A stretch of DNA of 64,000 bases from Reticulitermes speratus (GCA_021186555.1 JAJKFL010000006.1:33229478-33293477), one strand, 5' to 3'. Shown: positions 47,222 through 58,467, counted from the stretch's first letter. A program made the numbers and translations. The notes: generated from the letters alone by a model not told the origin.

Positions 47222-49148
47222 ATACAGGTATGGAGCATTGGTAAAACAGTACTGACGGGAAACCCGAAGTGCTGGGGGAAAGACAGATGTCAGTAAAAAG
47301 AAATACTCGCAGGCTGGAGAAAATTACACAATTATGACGTTCATAAAGCATGGAGCATTGGTAAAACAACACTGACGGGGAACCCGAAGTGCTGGGGGAA
47401 AGACAATGTCAATAAAAAGAAATACTCGCAGGCTGGAGAAAATTACACAATTATGACGATCATAAAGCATGGAGCATTGATAAAACAGAACTGACAGGGA
47501 ACCCGAAGTGCTGGGGTAAAGACAGATGTCAGTAAAAAGAAATACTCGCAGGCTGGAGAAAATTACACAATTATGACGTTCATAAAGCATGGAGCATTGG
47601 TAAAACAGAACTGACGGGGAACCCGAAGTGCTGGGGTAAAGACAGATGTCAGTAAAAAGAAATACTCGCAGGCTGGAGAAAATTACACAATTATGACGTT
47701 CATAAAGCGTGGAGCATTGGTAAAACAACATTGACGGGGAACCCGAAGTGCTGGGGGAAAGACAGATGTCAGTAAAAAGAAATACTCGCAGGCTGGAGAA
47801 AATTACACAATTATGACGTTCATAAAGCATGGAGCATTGGTAAAACAGAACTGACAGGGAACCCGAAGTGCTGGGGTAAAGACAGATGTCAGTAAAGAGA
47901 AATAATCGCAGGCTGGAGAAAATTGCACAATTATGAAGTTCATGAAGCATGGAGCAATGGTAAAACAACACTGACGGGGAACCCGAAGTGCTGGGGGAAA
48001 GACAATGTCAATAAAAAGAAATACTCGCAGGCTGGAAAAAATTACACAATTATGACGTTCATAAAGCATGGAGCATTGGTAAAACAGAACTGACAGGGAA
48101 CCCGAAGTGCTGGGGTAAAGACAGATGTCAGTAAAAAGAAATACTCGCAGGCTGGAGAAAATTACACAATTATGACGTTCATAAAGCATGGAGCATTGGT
48201 AAAACAGAACTGACGGGGAACCCGAAGTGCTGGGGTAAAGACAGATGTCAGTAAAAAGAAATACTCGCAGGCTGGAGAAAATTACATAATTATGACGTTC
48301 ATAAAGCGTGGAGCATTGGTAAAACAACATTGACGGGGAACCCGAAGTGCTGGGGGAAAGACAGATGTCAGTAAAAAGAAATACTCGCAGGCTGGAGAAA
48401 ATTACACAAATATGACGTTCATAAAGCATGGAGCATTGGTAAAACAGAACTGACAGGGAACCCGAAGTGCTGGGGTAAAGACAGATGTCAGTAAAGAGAA
48501 ATAATCGCAGGCTGGAGAAAATTACACAATTATGACGTTCATGAAGCATGGAGCAATGGTAAAACAACACTGACGGGGAACCCGAAGTGCTGGGGGAAAG
48601 ACAATGTCAATAAAAAGAAATACTCGCAGGCTGGAGAAAATTACACAATTATGACGTTCATAAAGCATGGAGCATTGGTAAAACAGAACTGACAGGGAAC
48701 CCGAAGTGCTGGGGTAAAGACAGATGTCAGTAAAAAGAAATACTCGCAGGCTGGAGAAAATTACACAATTATGACGTTCATAAAGCGTGGAGCATTGGTA
48801 AAACAACATTGACGGGGAACCCGAAGTGCTGGGGGAAAGAAAGATGTCAGTAAAAAGAAATACTCGCAGGCTGGAGAAAATTACACAATTATGACGTTCA
48901 TAAAGCATGGAGCATTGGTAAAACAGAACTGACAGGGAACCCGAAGTGCTGGGGTAAAGACAGATGTCAGTAAAAAGAAATACTCGCAGGCTGGAGAAAA
49001 TTACACAATTATGACGTTTATGAAGCATGGAGCATTGGTAAAACAACACTGACGGGGAACCCGAAATGCTGGGGGAAAGACAATATCAATAAAAAGAAAT
49101 ACTCGCAGGCTGGAGAAAATTACACAATTATGTCGTTCATAAAGCATG
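47222..49148. repeat. ~120-bp satellite array with a five-monomer higher-order repeat
   Basis: Sixteen monomers starting GGAGCATTGGTAAAAC lie head to tail. Five variants (A 119 bp, B-E 120 bp) differ at diagnostic sites: ACACTGACGG/GAACTGACAG/GAACTGACGG/ACATTGACGG, GGGGAAAG/GGGTAAAG, GACAATGTCAAT/GACAGATGTCAG, and AAAAAGAAATACTCG/AAAGAGAAATAATCG. The order is A-B-C-D-E at 47350-47948, A-B-C-D-E again at 47949-48547, then A-B-D-E at 48548-49026, then A. The super-unit is 599 bp. Long minus-strand ORFs (175-255 codons, a 40-residue repeat) arise because 120 is a multiple of three. Confidence 0.95.
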
Positions 49149-49319
49149 CTCCTCGCTAAATATTGTTAGGACGTTCAAAAGAAGAAAAATTGTGTGAGCT
49201 GAGCATGTAGAAGTGAGTGGGGAGAAACGGGTGATTACACATTAGTTTAAAGAATGAAGGAAAAGAACACTCGAGAGGCTTAGGTTTGATTGTAATGATT
49301 ATATAAAAGCAAAGTAATC

Positions 49320-49600
49320 CCTGTACAAGCCCTGAAGATTCCAGAAGGTTGAGACTCCCAGATTTCAAGACAATCGGCACATAAAGGTGGTACAGTTGTC
49401 AGCCCGAAGCACCGGCCTTCTTTGCCCTCTAGGAAATATTCATTTTATTCATTTCTGTTAGAGGCTGATTCGACCCCAGGGCCATAGTGCGGCCGGAAGG
49501 ATTATGTCAATAAAAAATTTCAAAACACCATCGGGAATCGAACCAGCGACCTTCCAGCTTGTAGAGTAGTGTCTCAACAAATTGCGCCACCGCGTGTCCA
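49320..49600 (-). mobile_element. tRNA-derived SINE, family 2
   Basis: Reverse copy with AGGCTGATTCGACCCCAGGG, GGCCGGAAGGATTATGTC, a B-box complement GGGAATCGAACCAGCGACC and GCGCCACCGCGTG at its 5' end. Confidence 0.85.
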
Positions 49601-51726
49601 CAATGACCGTATATATTATCGAGATATTGTTCAAGGTTTCTACATGATTTACCTGGCTCAGAAAAGAATCCTATGGCTCAGTGGCGTAACTAGGTTCTTG
49701 GACGTCCAAGGTGAGTAATCATAATGGCCGCCCAACAGAAATTATAAACTTGAAAGAAAATCACTTTTATTTATTGAGTTGCCGCAAAAAGTCAAAATTT
49801 TCAATCAAAATGTTTATCTCGCCGACCTTTGGACTCTGCTATCCCGGGAGGCCGCACCAATTGCAACCCCTCCCCCCCCCCCACCCTCACCTACGCTTCT
49901 GCTATGGCAGGTAGTGGTAAATACGTTACACATTGAACCACACAAACGTTACAGATAGATTAAAGTGGATTGTGTTTTTAATATGATGCAATGCACCGTA
50001 CACATGCCGAAAGGACTGGAGGTGTGTGAGTCATGCAGCTGCCGTTAAACTTGCTGCGCAGTATCGGCCATTTCTCGACAAAGGGTGTTTAATGATCTGT
50101 TCACCAGGTGTCTGAGAGTTGAAGGTCTTTTCCAATATAGGCACTAACATGCGGCAATATACAGTATATATACACATACATACATAATACATACATACTT
50201 ACATACATACATAATGTGAGGAAATATAAGGCCGCTAAGCCTATCGTGCATCTTGGTTCGTTTTTTCCTCAGAAATTTGGTTTTCAACATTTTTATTTTC
50301 TAAACAACCTCGTTGTTGTCACGTAGCATAGGGCTCACTCTGCACTACGAGCGAGACAGTGGAACGGTAAGTTGTGTACAGGAGGTCCCTGCTCGCCTGT
50401 CAACTTGACTGCCAACTCCTGTGACTGAGATTTCTCTGTATCTAAACACCCTTCAAAAGCACAGTGCGTATTTCTTTATAAAAATCTTATTACATTCAAA
50501 TGACATCGCATCATTTGAAACAGGAGACGCCAAATAAAGCAACATTTGCTGGGTAGAACCATTTCGAAAGGATCAAAGTTTAACTCTGATTGAAAGGCTG
50601 AGACTTAGTGATCACAATTTGTTCGCGTTTCTTTGCGAACTGAACTCATTTATATAGGATTTAGTACCGACGTATCCAACGTATAACTAACTGTCAGAGG
50701 AAGCAAGGTCTGACCGGTATAAATCCTCTTATATCGGCAGTCTGTCTTCATGCACATATACAGGGACGACGTTATAAATTGTGTCGTGAATTGTGGAAGA
50801 GCTTGGCAATTAAGCTTCTTGTTTTACAGCGAAAACTAGAGGAGGGTAAACAAAATTAATAATAGCGCTAGTTAAAAATAAACTTTTCATCTGAATGTCT
50901 TATTTAAGAAACTCTCATTAAAGCAAGTAGATCAGTTGCTATCCGATAGCATACACGATAGACTTATTTTTAAATTATGTTACATATTTGACCTGAGGGC
51001 ATCTTTGTAATTATTAATAAGTTAATTTATTTGAATATGTTAGTTTCGAGGGGAAATATTTCCGCTTTTCAGCAGTTGTTAAGGGTGTCCTGTCCTTAAA
51101 TAATTAATCACGAACCCAGAAATAAAATGTGGGGAAATGGAGTCTTCATTGCATCCATCGGTAATGCTGTCATCTACTGCGTCTTCTGCAGGGTAATATC
51201 CTCCTCTATTCATTGGATGCGAAGCTGGATGCCAGCCATAGAATAGGCTCCTGTCCTCTTTCTCAGTTAACAAATTCACTATAGCGTATACAAAAATACC
51301 CTTCTGAATAGTCCATAATATGAAGGATTATTCCCATGGTGTGTAATTATTATGTACGAGTACTGCTTATTGAAATTGTATTCTACAGGGCTAGTTGCTG
51401 TTCAGATTATGTGATGAAAGCAGCGACACTCGCCGAGTGCGCAGTTACGTACGAAGATCTTTACGAAGTAATGCTTCCTATTTTTTCTTTTAAATGTGGC
51501 GCCGAGTAGTTCCTTGCCTTACCATCGGATAGCGACACTGTCCAAATCCACCGAAATGAAAGCTAGTCGAGACTTGGGCGCTAGAAACACAGAGCTGTCG
51601 CTTTGATACGTCCATTTTGATGCATGCAATTTAAAAAGACAGTATTTTAATATATTTCTGTTATGTAGAATTCAACTGCTTTTAGCACTTCAGCATCGTT
51701 GTTGAGTTATGCGCATTTTCAAGTCT
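49601..51726. other. Non-coding stretch with small microsatellites
   Basis: A poly-C run near 49870 and a (ATAC)n run at about 50170-50213. No exon recognised. Confidence 0.45.
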
Positions 51727-51731
51727 TTCAC

Positions 51732-51763
<32 letters not shown>

Positions 51764-51764
51764 C
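51727..51764. repeat. (ATA)n microsatellite
   Basis: A run of ATAATAATA with no interruption over about 37 bases. Confidence 0.9.
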
Positions 51765-51878
51765 AGTATCTTCAATGTACTGTGGTTTCACAGTGTCGTG
51801 CCCCTATATGCTGTCGCACAACGCCTGCCAAAACGAACATTTTAGGAAATGCACTACATTGGATAATCCTAATAAGAG

Positions 51879-52610
51879 GGGCGCCCACAAATTAATGCAA
51901 CACATTTTTTTCTCATTCACAATTGATTTTGTTAAAACTTCAAATATGTCACATCATTACATGAATCTTTGGCTACCTAAATCTATTTTTCAACATAGTC
52001 TCCTTCTAAATCTTTGGCCTTACGCCACTGAGATGCGAGAGCCTGTGTGCCTTCGCGGTACCACTCTGCAGGTCTCTGTCGCAACCATCTCTTTACTTCG
52101 GTAATGACCTCCTCGTCGTCCTCAAACCTCTTTCCGCGGATTGCATCTTTCAAGGGACCGAAAAGATGGTAGTCAGAAGGAGCCAGATCAGGGCTATAAG
52201 GTGGATGAGACAGGACAGTCCACTGAAGCTTTGTGATGGCCTCTCGGGTACACAGACTTGTGTGTGGCCTCGCATTGTCGTGGTGAAGAAGCACTTTTGT
52301 CACATCTTTATGGGAACGAACCCTCCGGAAACGCTTAAAAGATGCAATCCGCGGAAAGAGGTTTGAGAACGACGAGGAGGTCATTACGAAGTAAAGAGGT
52401 GGCTGCGACAGAGACCTGCAGAGTGGTACCGCGAAGGCACACAGGCTCTCGCATCTCGGTGGCGTAAGGCCAAAGATTTAGAAGGAGACTATGTTGAAAA
52501 ATAGATTTAGGTAGCCAAAGATTCATGTAATGATGTGACATATTTGAAGTTTTAATAAAATCAATTGTGAATGAGAAAAAAAAATGTGTTGCATTACTTT
52601 CTGGGCGCTG
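51879..52610. mobile_element. Mariner-derived foldback: two inverted 3' ends of one transposon
   Basis: On the minus strand, 51983-52384 encodes a mariner transposase C-terminus with LLHHDNARPHTS, SHPPYSPDLAPSDYHLFGPL and EWYREGTQALASQWRKAKD. From 52336 to 52610 the same 3' third is present again on the plus strand (EVKRWLRQRPAEWYREGTQA), in near-perfect inverted orientation. Both outer ends carry the mariner terminus (GCGCCCACAAATTAATGCAA at the left, CTGGGCGCTG at the right), and TA follows the right end. The N-terminal half of the transposase is missing, so the element is not autonomous. Confidence 0.88.
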
Positions 52611-52999
52611 TAATACTTGTATGAGTATACTAAATTAATTAAATCAGAGGGGTAAAAATCGCTATAGCTAACAGTACGTCCTGCAAGTAAGAAAGAACAA
52701 ACAAAGTGAAATTTTGTTCGCACAATATGCAGACACGTCTATTACACTTCTCTTTATTCTCTTCTCTTTAACAGAAAGGACTGGCCAGCGCTATGAAATA
52801 CGATAGCTTGCGAAGAGACAAAAATTATGTGACACATTTCGACATGCCCAGACAAGGTTACCACATCTGAGAATAACATACACAAATTTTTATTATCTGT
52901 GAAAGTGCAGTATTCTGCATTTGTAAAGAGTAGGTTATATGGAGATAAACTGTGACAAGGACTGCTACACATATCTGAACCTTAAACACTACAATAAGC
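52611..52999. other. Non-coding stretch
   Basis: No gene or repeat recognised. Confidence 0.4.
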
Positions 53000-54495
53000 C
53001 ACGATTGTTTTTATTATTTTTGGTGTAAGTTGCTGTGCCTTGCATGGGGGACCGTAAAGTATTGCTCATGATTACTCCATGGCACACAGTGCTAAACCCT
53101 TATGCGAGGAGTTATTCACTCCTGGACGTCCACTCGTGACAGTAGTGCCCCTAGTGGTGGAAGACTCAACTAAGGAATATGTCGGATATTTTACTGAAGG
53201 ACCTTGAACTGCTGGCCCATACTCGTGTTTAATAAAACTTATCACATAAATGGGACATGATCATCGAAAAGCACCAGCATTGAATTTACATTATACTCAC
53301 GTTAGGGTCTTGCCATTAATTAAGGTTTCTGCCGCTCCCAGTGGCCGCGTGGGCTAAGGCGTGGGTCTGCGGCCGCTGGCTTGCTGGGATTGCGGGTTCA
53401 AATACCGCCGGGGGGATGGATGTCTGTCTCTTGTGAATTGTTTTTTGTCACGTAGAGGTCTCTGCATCTGGCTGATAACTCGTCTAGTGGAGTCCTACCG
53501 AGTATGATGGCTTGAATGCGATAGTGAAGCTTCGAAAATGAGGAGGCCCTGGCCCACTAGGGTCTGTCGCGCCATGGGAAAAAATTGAAAATTTCTTCGC
53601 AATGTAGCAAGGTTTTCTCAAAGTGACATGAAGCAGTCATGGGATCCCAGAGCTATAGTTGCTGTTGCTATAACGGCAGCTTGCACACATTTTGATAATA
53701 CGCGCATTTTACGAGCTAGTCTCACCGAACTTTGGCTCTTTAAATTTACGATACGATTTGGCACCTTCCTAGAGTCAAGTCAGTGACGGGCTTTACGAAA
53801 AGAGAAGTGATCGACGTCACTGCAGCGTTCTGATTATACACACTTGGTATCCTTACGAGAATTCACAGAATAGCCGTCCAATTGAAGACAGTGTAACTCT
53901 GAGGTATCCTTAGTAAACAAATTAAACGATAATCGACATAGAGAGATATTTAGAGAAAATCTCGGTAACAATTTACGTGGATGTCCAATTACAGTTCAAG
54001 TAAGTGTGGCTCCTCCTTTCGTCGAAAGACCGAAAAGCATTTGGAATAACGTTTCTGGGAACCACTCTTTATTATTTCAGTGGTTGGGAGATGGAAATAC
54101 TAAATGATAGTGGGAAATGTCTCAACATGTCACTTGTACTCCACGTAGCAGGCTATATTGACAGTGACGTTATTTAGGAGAATGCGAATTCGTACTCATT
54201 AAGTGAGACACCTAAAAATATCTTGGCGGATATGTTATTTGGGAGAATGGACAGAAGGTCGAGTTTTGCTTAGTGTATGAAAGCCACTCTTAGTTACTAC
54301 AGTGTGATATATTCTTGGTGAACACCCTGTGCTATTATACATCCAATATTGGGTCATCTTTTCAAGGACTTTTCTACAGACCTTTGGAAATATCTTTCTT
54401 TGTCTCTGGTCTTGGCACTCATATGAGTGAAATTCATTTCAAAATAAGGACACAAATTCCACTTGCAGGAATTTAGAGCTTATAGGAATAGCTGA
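53000..54495 (+). pseudogene. Divergent ionotropic receptor (IR) pseudogene, split by a SINE
   Basis: Across frames it keeps the order of the IR at 61.1 kb: a signal-like FIIFGVSCCALHG, then ELFTPGRPLVTVVPLVVEDS, TKEYVGY, SWDPRAIVAVAIT, LTELW, and the ligand-binding S1 segment NLHGCPITVQVSVAPPFVE. It continues with IWNNVSG, ADMLFG, SWLTPCAI before the first membrane helix, and LQEFRAY after it, where sequence similarity ends. The initiator ATG is not conserved (ACG in its place). Several stops and frameshifts interrupt it, and a SINE occupies 53331-53585. The pore, last helices and C-terminus are absent. IRs are ligand-gated cation channels of chemosensory neurons related to glutamate receptors. 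This copy cannot be functional. Confidence 0.85.
53331..53585 (+). mobile_element. tRNA-derived SINE, family 1, subfamily B, inside the IR pseudogene
   Basis: GCCGCTCCCAGTGGCCGCGT start, GGGATTGCGGGTTCAAATACC (B-box with one change), the conserved body and GGCCCACTAGGGTCTG end with a short A-run. It separates the amino-terminal part of the IR pseudogene from its ligand-binding part. Confidence 0.9.
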
Positions 54496-54615
54496 AAGAA
54501 AGACTAAGGGTGAGCACAATAAGCCTAAGGCTGCGGTGCATCCGGAGCGAATGCCGACGGGCCCATAGAAAGAAGAAGAGAAGAATGTTGTAATTATCAC
54601 ATCAAATATTATTAT
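54496..54615. repeat. Short dispersed repeat shared with 10.6 kb
   Basis: CACAATAAGCCTAAGGCTGC followed by GGTGCATCCG matches, in inverse orientation, GCTGCGGACGCACCGCAGCC and TTAAGGCTTATTGTG at about 10619-10654. Confidence 0.5.
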
Positions 54616-54838
54616 TTTGTGTGGCGTAACAACCCAACTAGGGTCTAGACCGCCTCTCTGTAGATGATTCTATATCACACACAATTAGGCACACAGGCAC
54701 TAGGTAGGGCTCCTCTAAACGAGTGATCAGCTCGTCGCAGAGGCTGATACATACACAACACACAAAAACAACCTGCTATCACAGCAATCTAGCAGCCGCA
54801 GGCCTACACCTTAGACCTCACGGCCCACCGGGATCAGC
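54616..54838 (-). mobile_element. tRNA-derived SINE, family 1, diverged copy
   Basis: Reverse orientation: CTAGGTAGGGCTCCTCTAAA, CGAGTGATCAGCTCGTCGCA, GAGGCTGATAC and the head complement CACGGCCCACCGGGATCAG. The B-box is lost. Confidence 0.75.
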
Positions 54839-54866
54839 CATTAAGTAGGCATATTATAAAGCTAAA

Positions 54867-55168
54867 GTTAAAGCTATCCCATTGCAGGCCTGAAAAGACC
54901 CTTAGGACTCCAGGAGGTCGAGGCTCCCATAATTTCTAGACAATCGGTACGAGAAGGCGGTAAGGTTGCCATGCCAACGCACCGGCCGCCTTTACGCCCC
55001 AGTATACGAGTATATCACCGATGCCCATTTCAGTTAAAGACTGAGTCGAACCAAGGGACATGTTGCGTCCGGAAGGATACTGTCAATGAAAAATCCCAAC
55101 GACTCTCGAAATCGCCACCCTCCGGCTTGTAGCACAGTGCCTCAAATAATTGCGCCACCGCGTGCCTC
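54867..55168 (-). mobile_element. tRNA-derived SINE, family 2
   Basis: Reverse orientation: AGGCCTGAAAAGACCCTTAG, CTCCAGGAGGTCGAGGCTCC, ACTGAGTCGAACCAAGGG, GTCCGGAAGGATACTGTC and GCGCCACCGCGTGCC. Confidence 0.85.
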
Positions 55169-55310
55169 CTGTTGAACGAGTGGAGGCATAAATCCACTCA
55201 ATCTTAATCTTGGCATGAAATGGAGATGGGTGATCAGCACTCCACGGCCGCTTTACTCCCTGGAAAAAGCCACTGTTACCCACTCAATCGGACGTTGGGT
55301 GCACACGGTG
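55169..55310 (-). mobile_element. Fragment of a SINE-like repeat, family 4
   Basis: GGTGATCAGCACTCCACGGC, CGCTTTACTCCCTGGAAAAA resembles the body of the copy at 46.96 kb. Incomplete. Confidence 0.4.
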
Positions 55311-55394
55311 TTGGTCTGTACGCTTTAGAGAAGAGGTAAGTGCCTGTCCCAGCTAGAATGATAGTAGAATAATGGTTAGTCGACACTTTATTCC

Positions 55395-57495
55395 GTGCCA
55401 AGTTTACTATACTGAATATAATATTCCGGTTCGTTTAGATTATAATGAATTTTACTGACGTACAGGCAGTATGTTATTTGTAATGCCTAACTTTGCTTCT
55501 TCGACCGAATGTTACATTAGTTGACAAAATTAAAGATTGTGAGATGGGCCGGGCATGTGGCATGCATGGGAGAAGGGGATATGCGTAGACGGTCCTGGTG
55601 GGGAACCCTGAATATAGAAGATCACTTGGATAATTCAGGCTTAGATCTGGGGATAATATTGAAAATAATGTTATAGTAATTGATTGGGTTGGCGTGGACT
55701 GGATTGATCTGGCTCTGGATAGGAACATCAACAAAGGAAATTATATAGTGGTGGCGGCTTTCTGCAAAACGTTAGGACCTTCTGGCACCAGGAAAACCTT
55801 ACACAATGTTCAGGCTACGTTCTCCTTCCAGAACTTTAAACAAGTTTTCACGCTCCATGGTGCCTCTTCTGCAAAGTTGTAGCGCTACATAGAGTAGAAT
55901 ACAGTCTTATAATTATAGCTTTAGACATTGTTGCAGTCACAATAACAAAGTCGATTATTTAAGTTCATATTATTTTAAACAATACAACAATTGTAAAAAA
56001 ACTCCAACAAAATAATAAAAAATATTACTTGAATCCTTCAAATGAAGAAAAGGAAAGCAGCGTATCTTAGAAAGGGAAAGACAAATTATGACAGCAATAT
56101 AAATAAGAACAAACGATCAGAAGGTAAAGAATAAAAAGCACTTATTCCACAAACGTCATCTTTTTATCGCAGTAGATATATGAGTGTGTCACTGTCAGTA
56201 CTAGTGTAATTGTTCAACCGAATATTTTTCTGGACTTTATTCACTGTTGCTGCAAATTGACGCCATTATTCACGTATTCAAATTACACTGCTCTAGACAC
56301 CCGATATCATTACGGACATTTGCTCCTGTTTTCACCGTATTTAATTATCATATGTAAAAACTGTTAACCGTTGCATTAAAATTTTTCCATTGTGTCTTAC
56401 TCTATGAAGTTCAGTCGAACAGAAGCTATGGCCACTAACTATGCAGGAGCGAGTTTCCACGTCTCTCCTTCTCTTCACAAGACAATATGTTTAATGCAGA
56501 CACGCCGCAAGTACGGGGATATCTAACGTATCGTGTCGTATTGTTTGAAGATCAGTCGAATAGAAAAAACGACGGCCACTGACCATTTGCGAGTGAATTT
56601 CCAAATATCTCGTTCTCTTCACCAATCTATTTAATGTAGACATGCTGTAAGTAGACGGACAAATACCCTCGATTCTTGTTGCTTGATCAAGGTCAAGAAA
56701 TTAAGAAATTTTTCAGTCTTAATCACAACAAAAAAGTCTGTTTTCATTTTTTCTTATAAGAAATGTTGTTTTGTGTCTGTCATCAAACTTGTATACTAAT
56801 ACTAATAATCGTAACACCAATTGGCCTTGTCGTTTTTCAAACAACAGAATTGGACTTAGTAACTTTCTGATCAGGTAAAAGTTTAGAAATATCTGAGAGG
56901 TCATTTTTATTTCTGTTTAGAAAATATAATATTAAAATAATTTACACAGTATCCATTAATTATAATACATTTTCATAACAGTAGGATTACATTTAATTAT
57001 ACTCGGCTAAAAGGCGAGTCTCACTTTATAATAATACCGGGGTGTTAAATATTGTAATTGGGTCCCTCTTGCATTTATATCACTTCCAGATCATTATGTT
57101 TCCGAACATTAAAGAAATAAGATAAAATAACTGTAAGGAAGTACAGCACTTGCGATTGATCAACTTTTATCCGTCTGAAGATTTTACCTTATTTAAAAAA
57201 ATTGTTTATATGTGAAGAAATACAGATAGGCCATATTTGTAGATTTAGCTTATAGTGCAGTGCCTTGTGGCACAATATATTTTGAATACGATTAAGGTGA
57301 AATAGTTTTCAGAATTTGTTCCTTGTGAAAAAAAGGAGTTGTCTGAAACTCACATCAGTGCTGCGTACTGCTTTGGGTCTGAAATAAAATAACTGCTACA
57401 TACATACATAATACTTACAAATATACATATATACATACACATATACATAAAAACATAATATATACATTCATACATACGTACCTACATACATATAA
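55395..57495. repeat. Tandem segmental duplication, copy 1
   Basis: It begins GTGCCAAGTTTACTATACTG and ends with GTTGTCTGAAACTCACATCA, GGGTCTGAAATAAAATAACT and an (ACAT)n run. Copy 2 begins with the same sequence at 57875. Within it, 55535-55735 is a LINE tail (VRWAGHVACMGEGDMRRRSW, then DWIDLALDRN). About 56400-56690 contains an older internal duplication of ~125 bp (GAGCGAGTTTCCA/GAGTGAATTTCCA). Confidence 0.9.
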
Positions 57496-57874
57496 CTTCC
57501 TCTAACATTCTGTGAGAAACAGTGAACGGAACGTCAAACGACGGTATCCACAAACAGACTGAGATATACACTAAATGTTTTGTTGGTGAGATAAAGTGAA
57601 TTATGTAGGCGTGTTGTTGAGAGATGGATTCTGCAGATGTAAAAGAATAAGTTCAATCGATACGTCTACAACAGTCTAAATCTTTGGAGTTTTTACGTTT
57701 TATTCATTGCGTAAATTTTGTTAAGCAGTGAACCAGCTTCCGTTGGACTATGTAAATTAAATTATTTGGAAAATGGGAAAATTAAAATACTCGAAATAAG
57801 AAACAAAAAAAAAAAAAAGAAACTAATAATGGAAAGAAAGAGAAGAATGATGAAAGAATAGTAATTGTTGTTTA
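57496..57874. other. Spacer between duplication copies
   Basis: AT-rich with an A13-type run near 57810. Nothing recognised. Confidence 0.4.
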
Positions 57875-57998
57875 GTGCCAAGTTTACTATACTGAATATA
57901 ATATTCCGGATCATTTAAATTCTATTTAATTATACTGACGCAGGAGCAGTCAGTTGTTTGTAATGCCTAACTTTGCTACTTCTAACAAATGTTATATT

Positions 57999-58257
57999 GT
58001 TTTTAAGTTTAAACCAACTAATGCACAAGATTATTAACAGAGTAAGCTATATCTATAACCCTACATAAATTTCGGCAATCAAATTGCCATTCTCAAGGGG
58101 AATTCATCAAAGAGTGAATATATGACGAATATGAGGATGGTAATTTGATTGCCGAAACGTATGTAGGGGTATAAATACATCTTGCTCTGTTAATAATCTT
58201 CTGCATTTGTTGGTTTTAACTTAAAATCATGATAAATGTACGGTACATACAACATAA
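57999..58257. mobile_element. Foldback element with 12-bp target duplication
   Basis: AAATGTTATATT at 57987-57998 recurs exactly at 58258-58269. Copy 1 of the duplication has a single, slightly diverged site and no insert. The 259-bp insert has ~100-nt inverted arms (AATGCACAAGATTATTAACA against the reverse of TGTTAATAATCTTCTGCATT). Each arm carries a GCAATCAAATTGCC-like hairpin next to CGAAA. It shares the word TTAAAATCATGATAA with the 23.5-kb element. Confidence 0.85.
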
Positions 58258-58269
58258 AAATGTTATATT

Positions 58270-58460
58270 ATTTGATTAAATCATTGGTGTGAGATGGGCG
58301 GGGCATGTGGCATGTATGGGAGAAGGAGAAATGCGTAGAAGATCCTGGTGGGGAAACCTGAATATAGAAGATGGCTTGGATGATTTAGGCTTAGAAATGG
58401 GGATAATATTGAAACGAATGTTATAGTAACTGATTGGGTTGGCGTAAAATAGATAAATCT
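58270..58460 (+). mobile_element. LINE tail fragment inside duplication copy 2
   Basis: VRWAGHVACMGEGEMRRRSW then GNLNIEDGLDDLGLEM, the GHV...R..W C-terminal block of insect LINE ORF2. It corresponds to 55535-55735 in copy 1, so it predates the duplication. Confidence 0.75.
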
Positions 58461-58467
58461 GGCTCTC

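Noticed and set aside
47324-49049. Three long minus-strand ORFs (175-255 codons) as proteins
   Set aside because: They are the satellite read through. The 40-residue period equals the 120-bp unit, and 119-bp units shift the frame. No domain and no start context.
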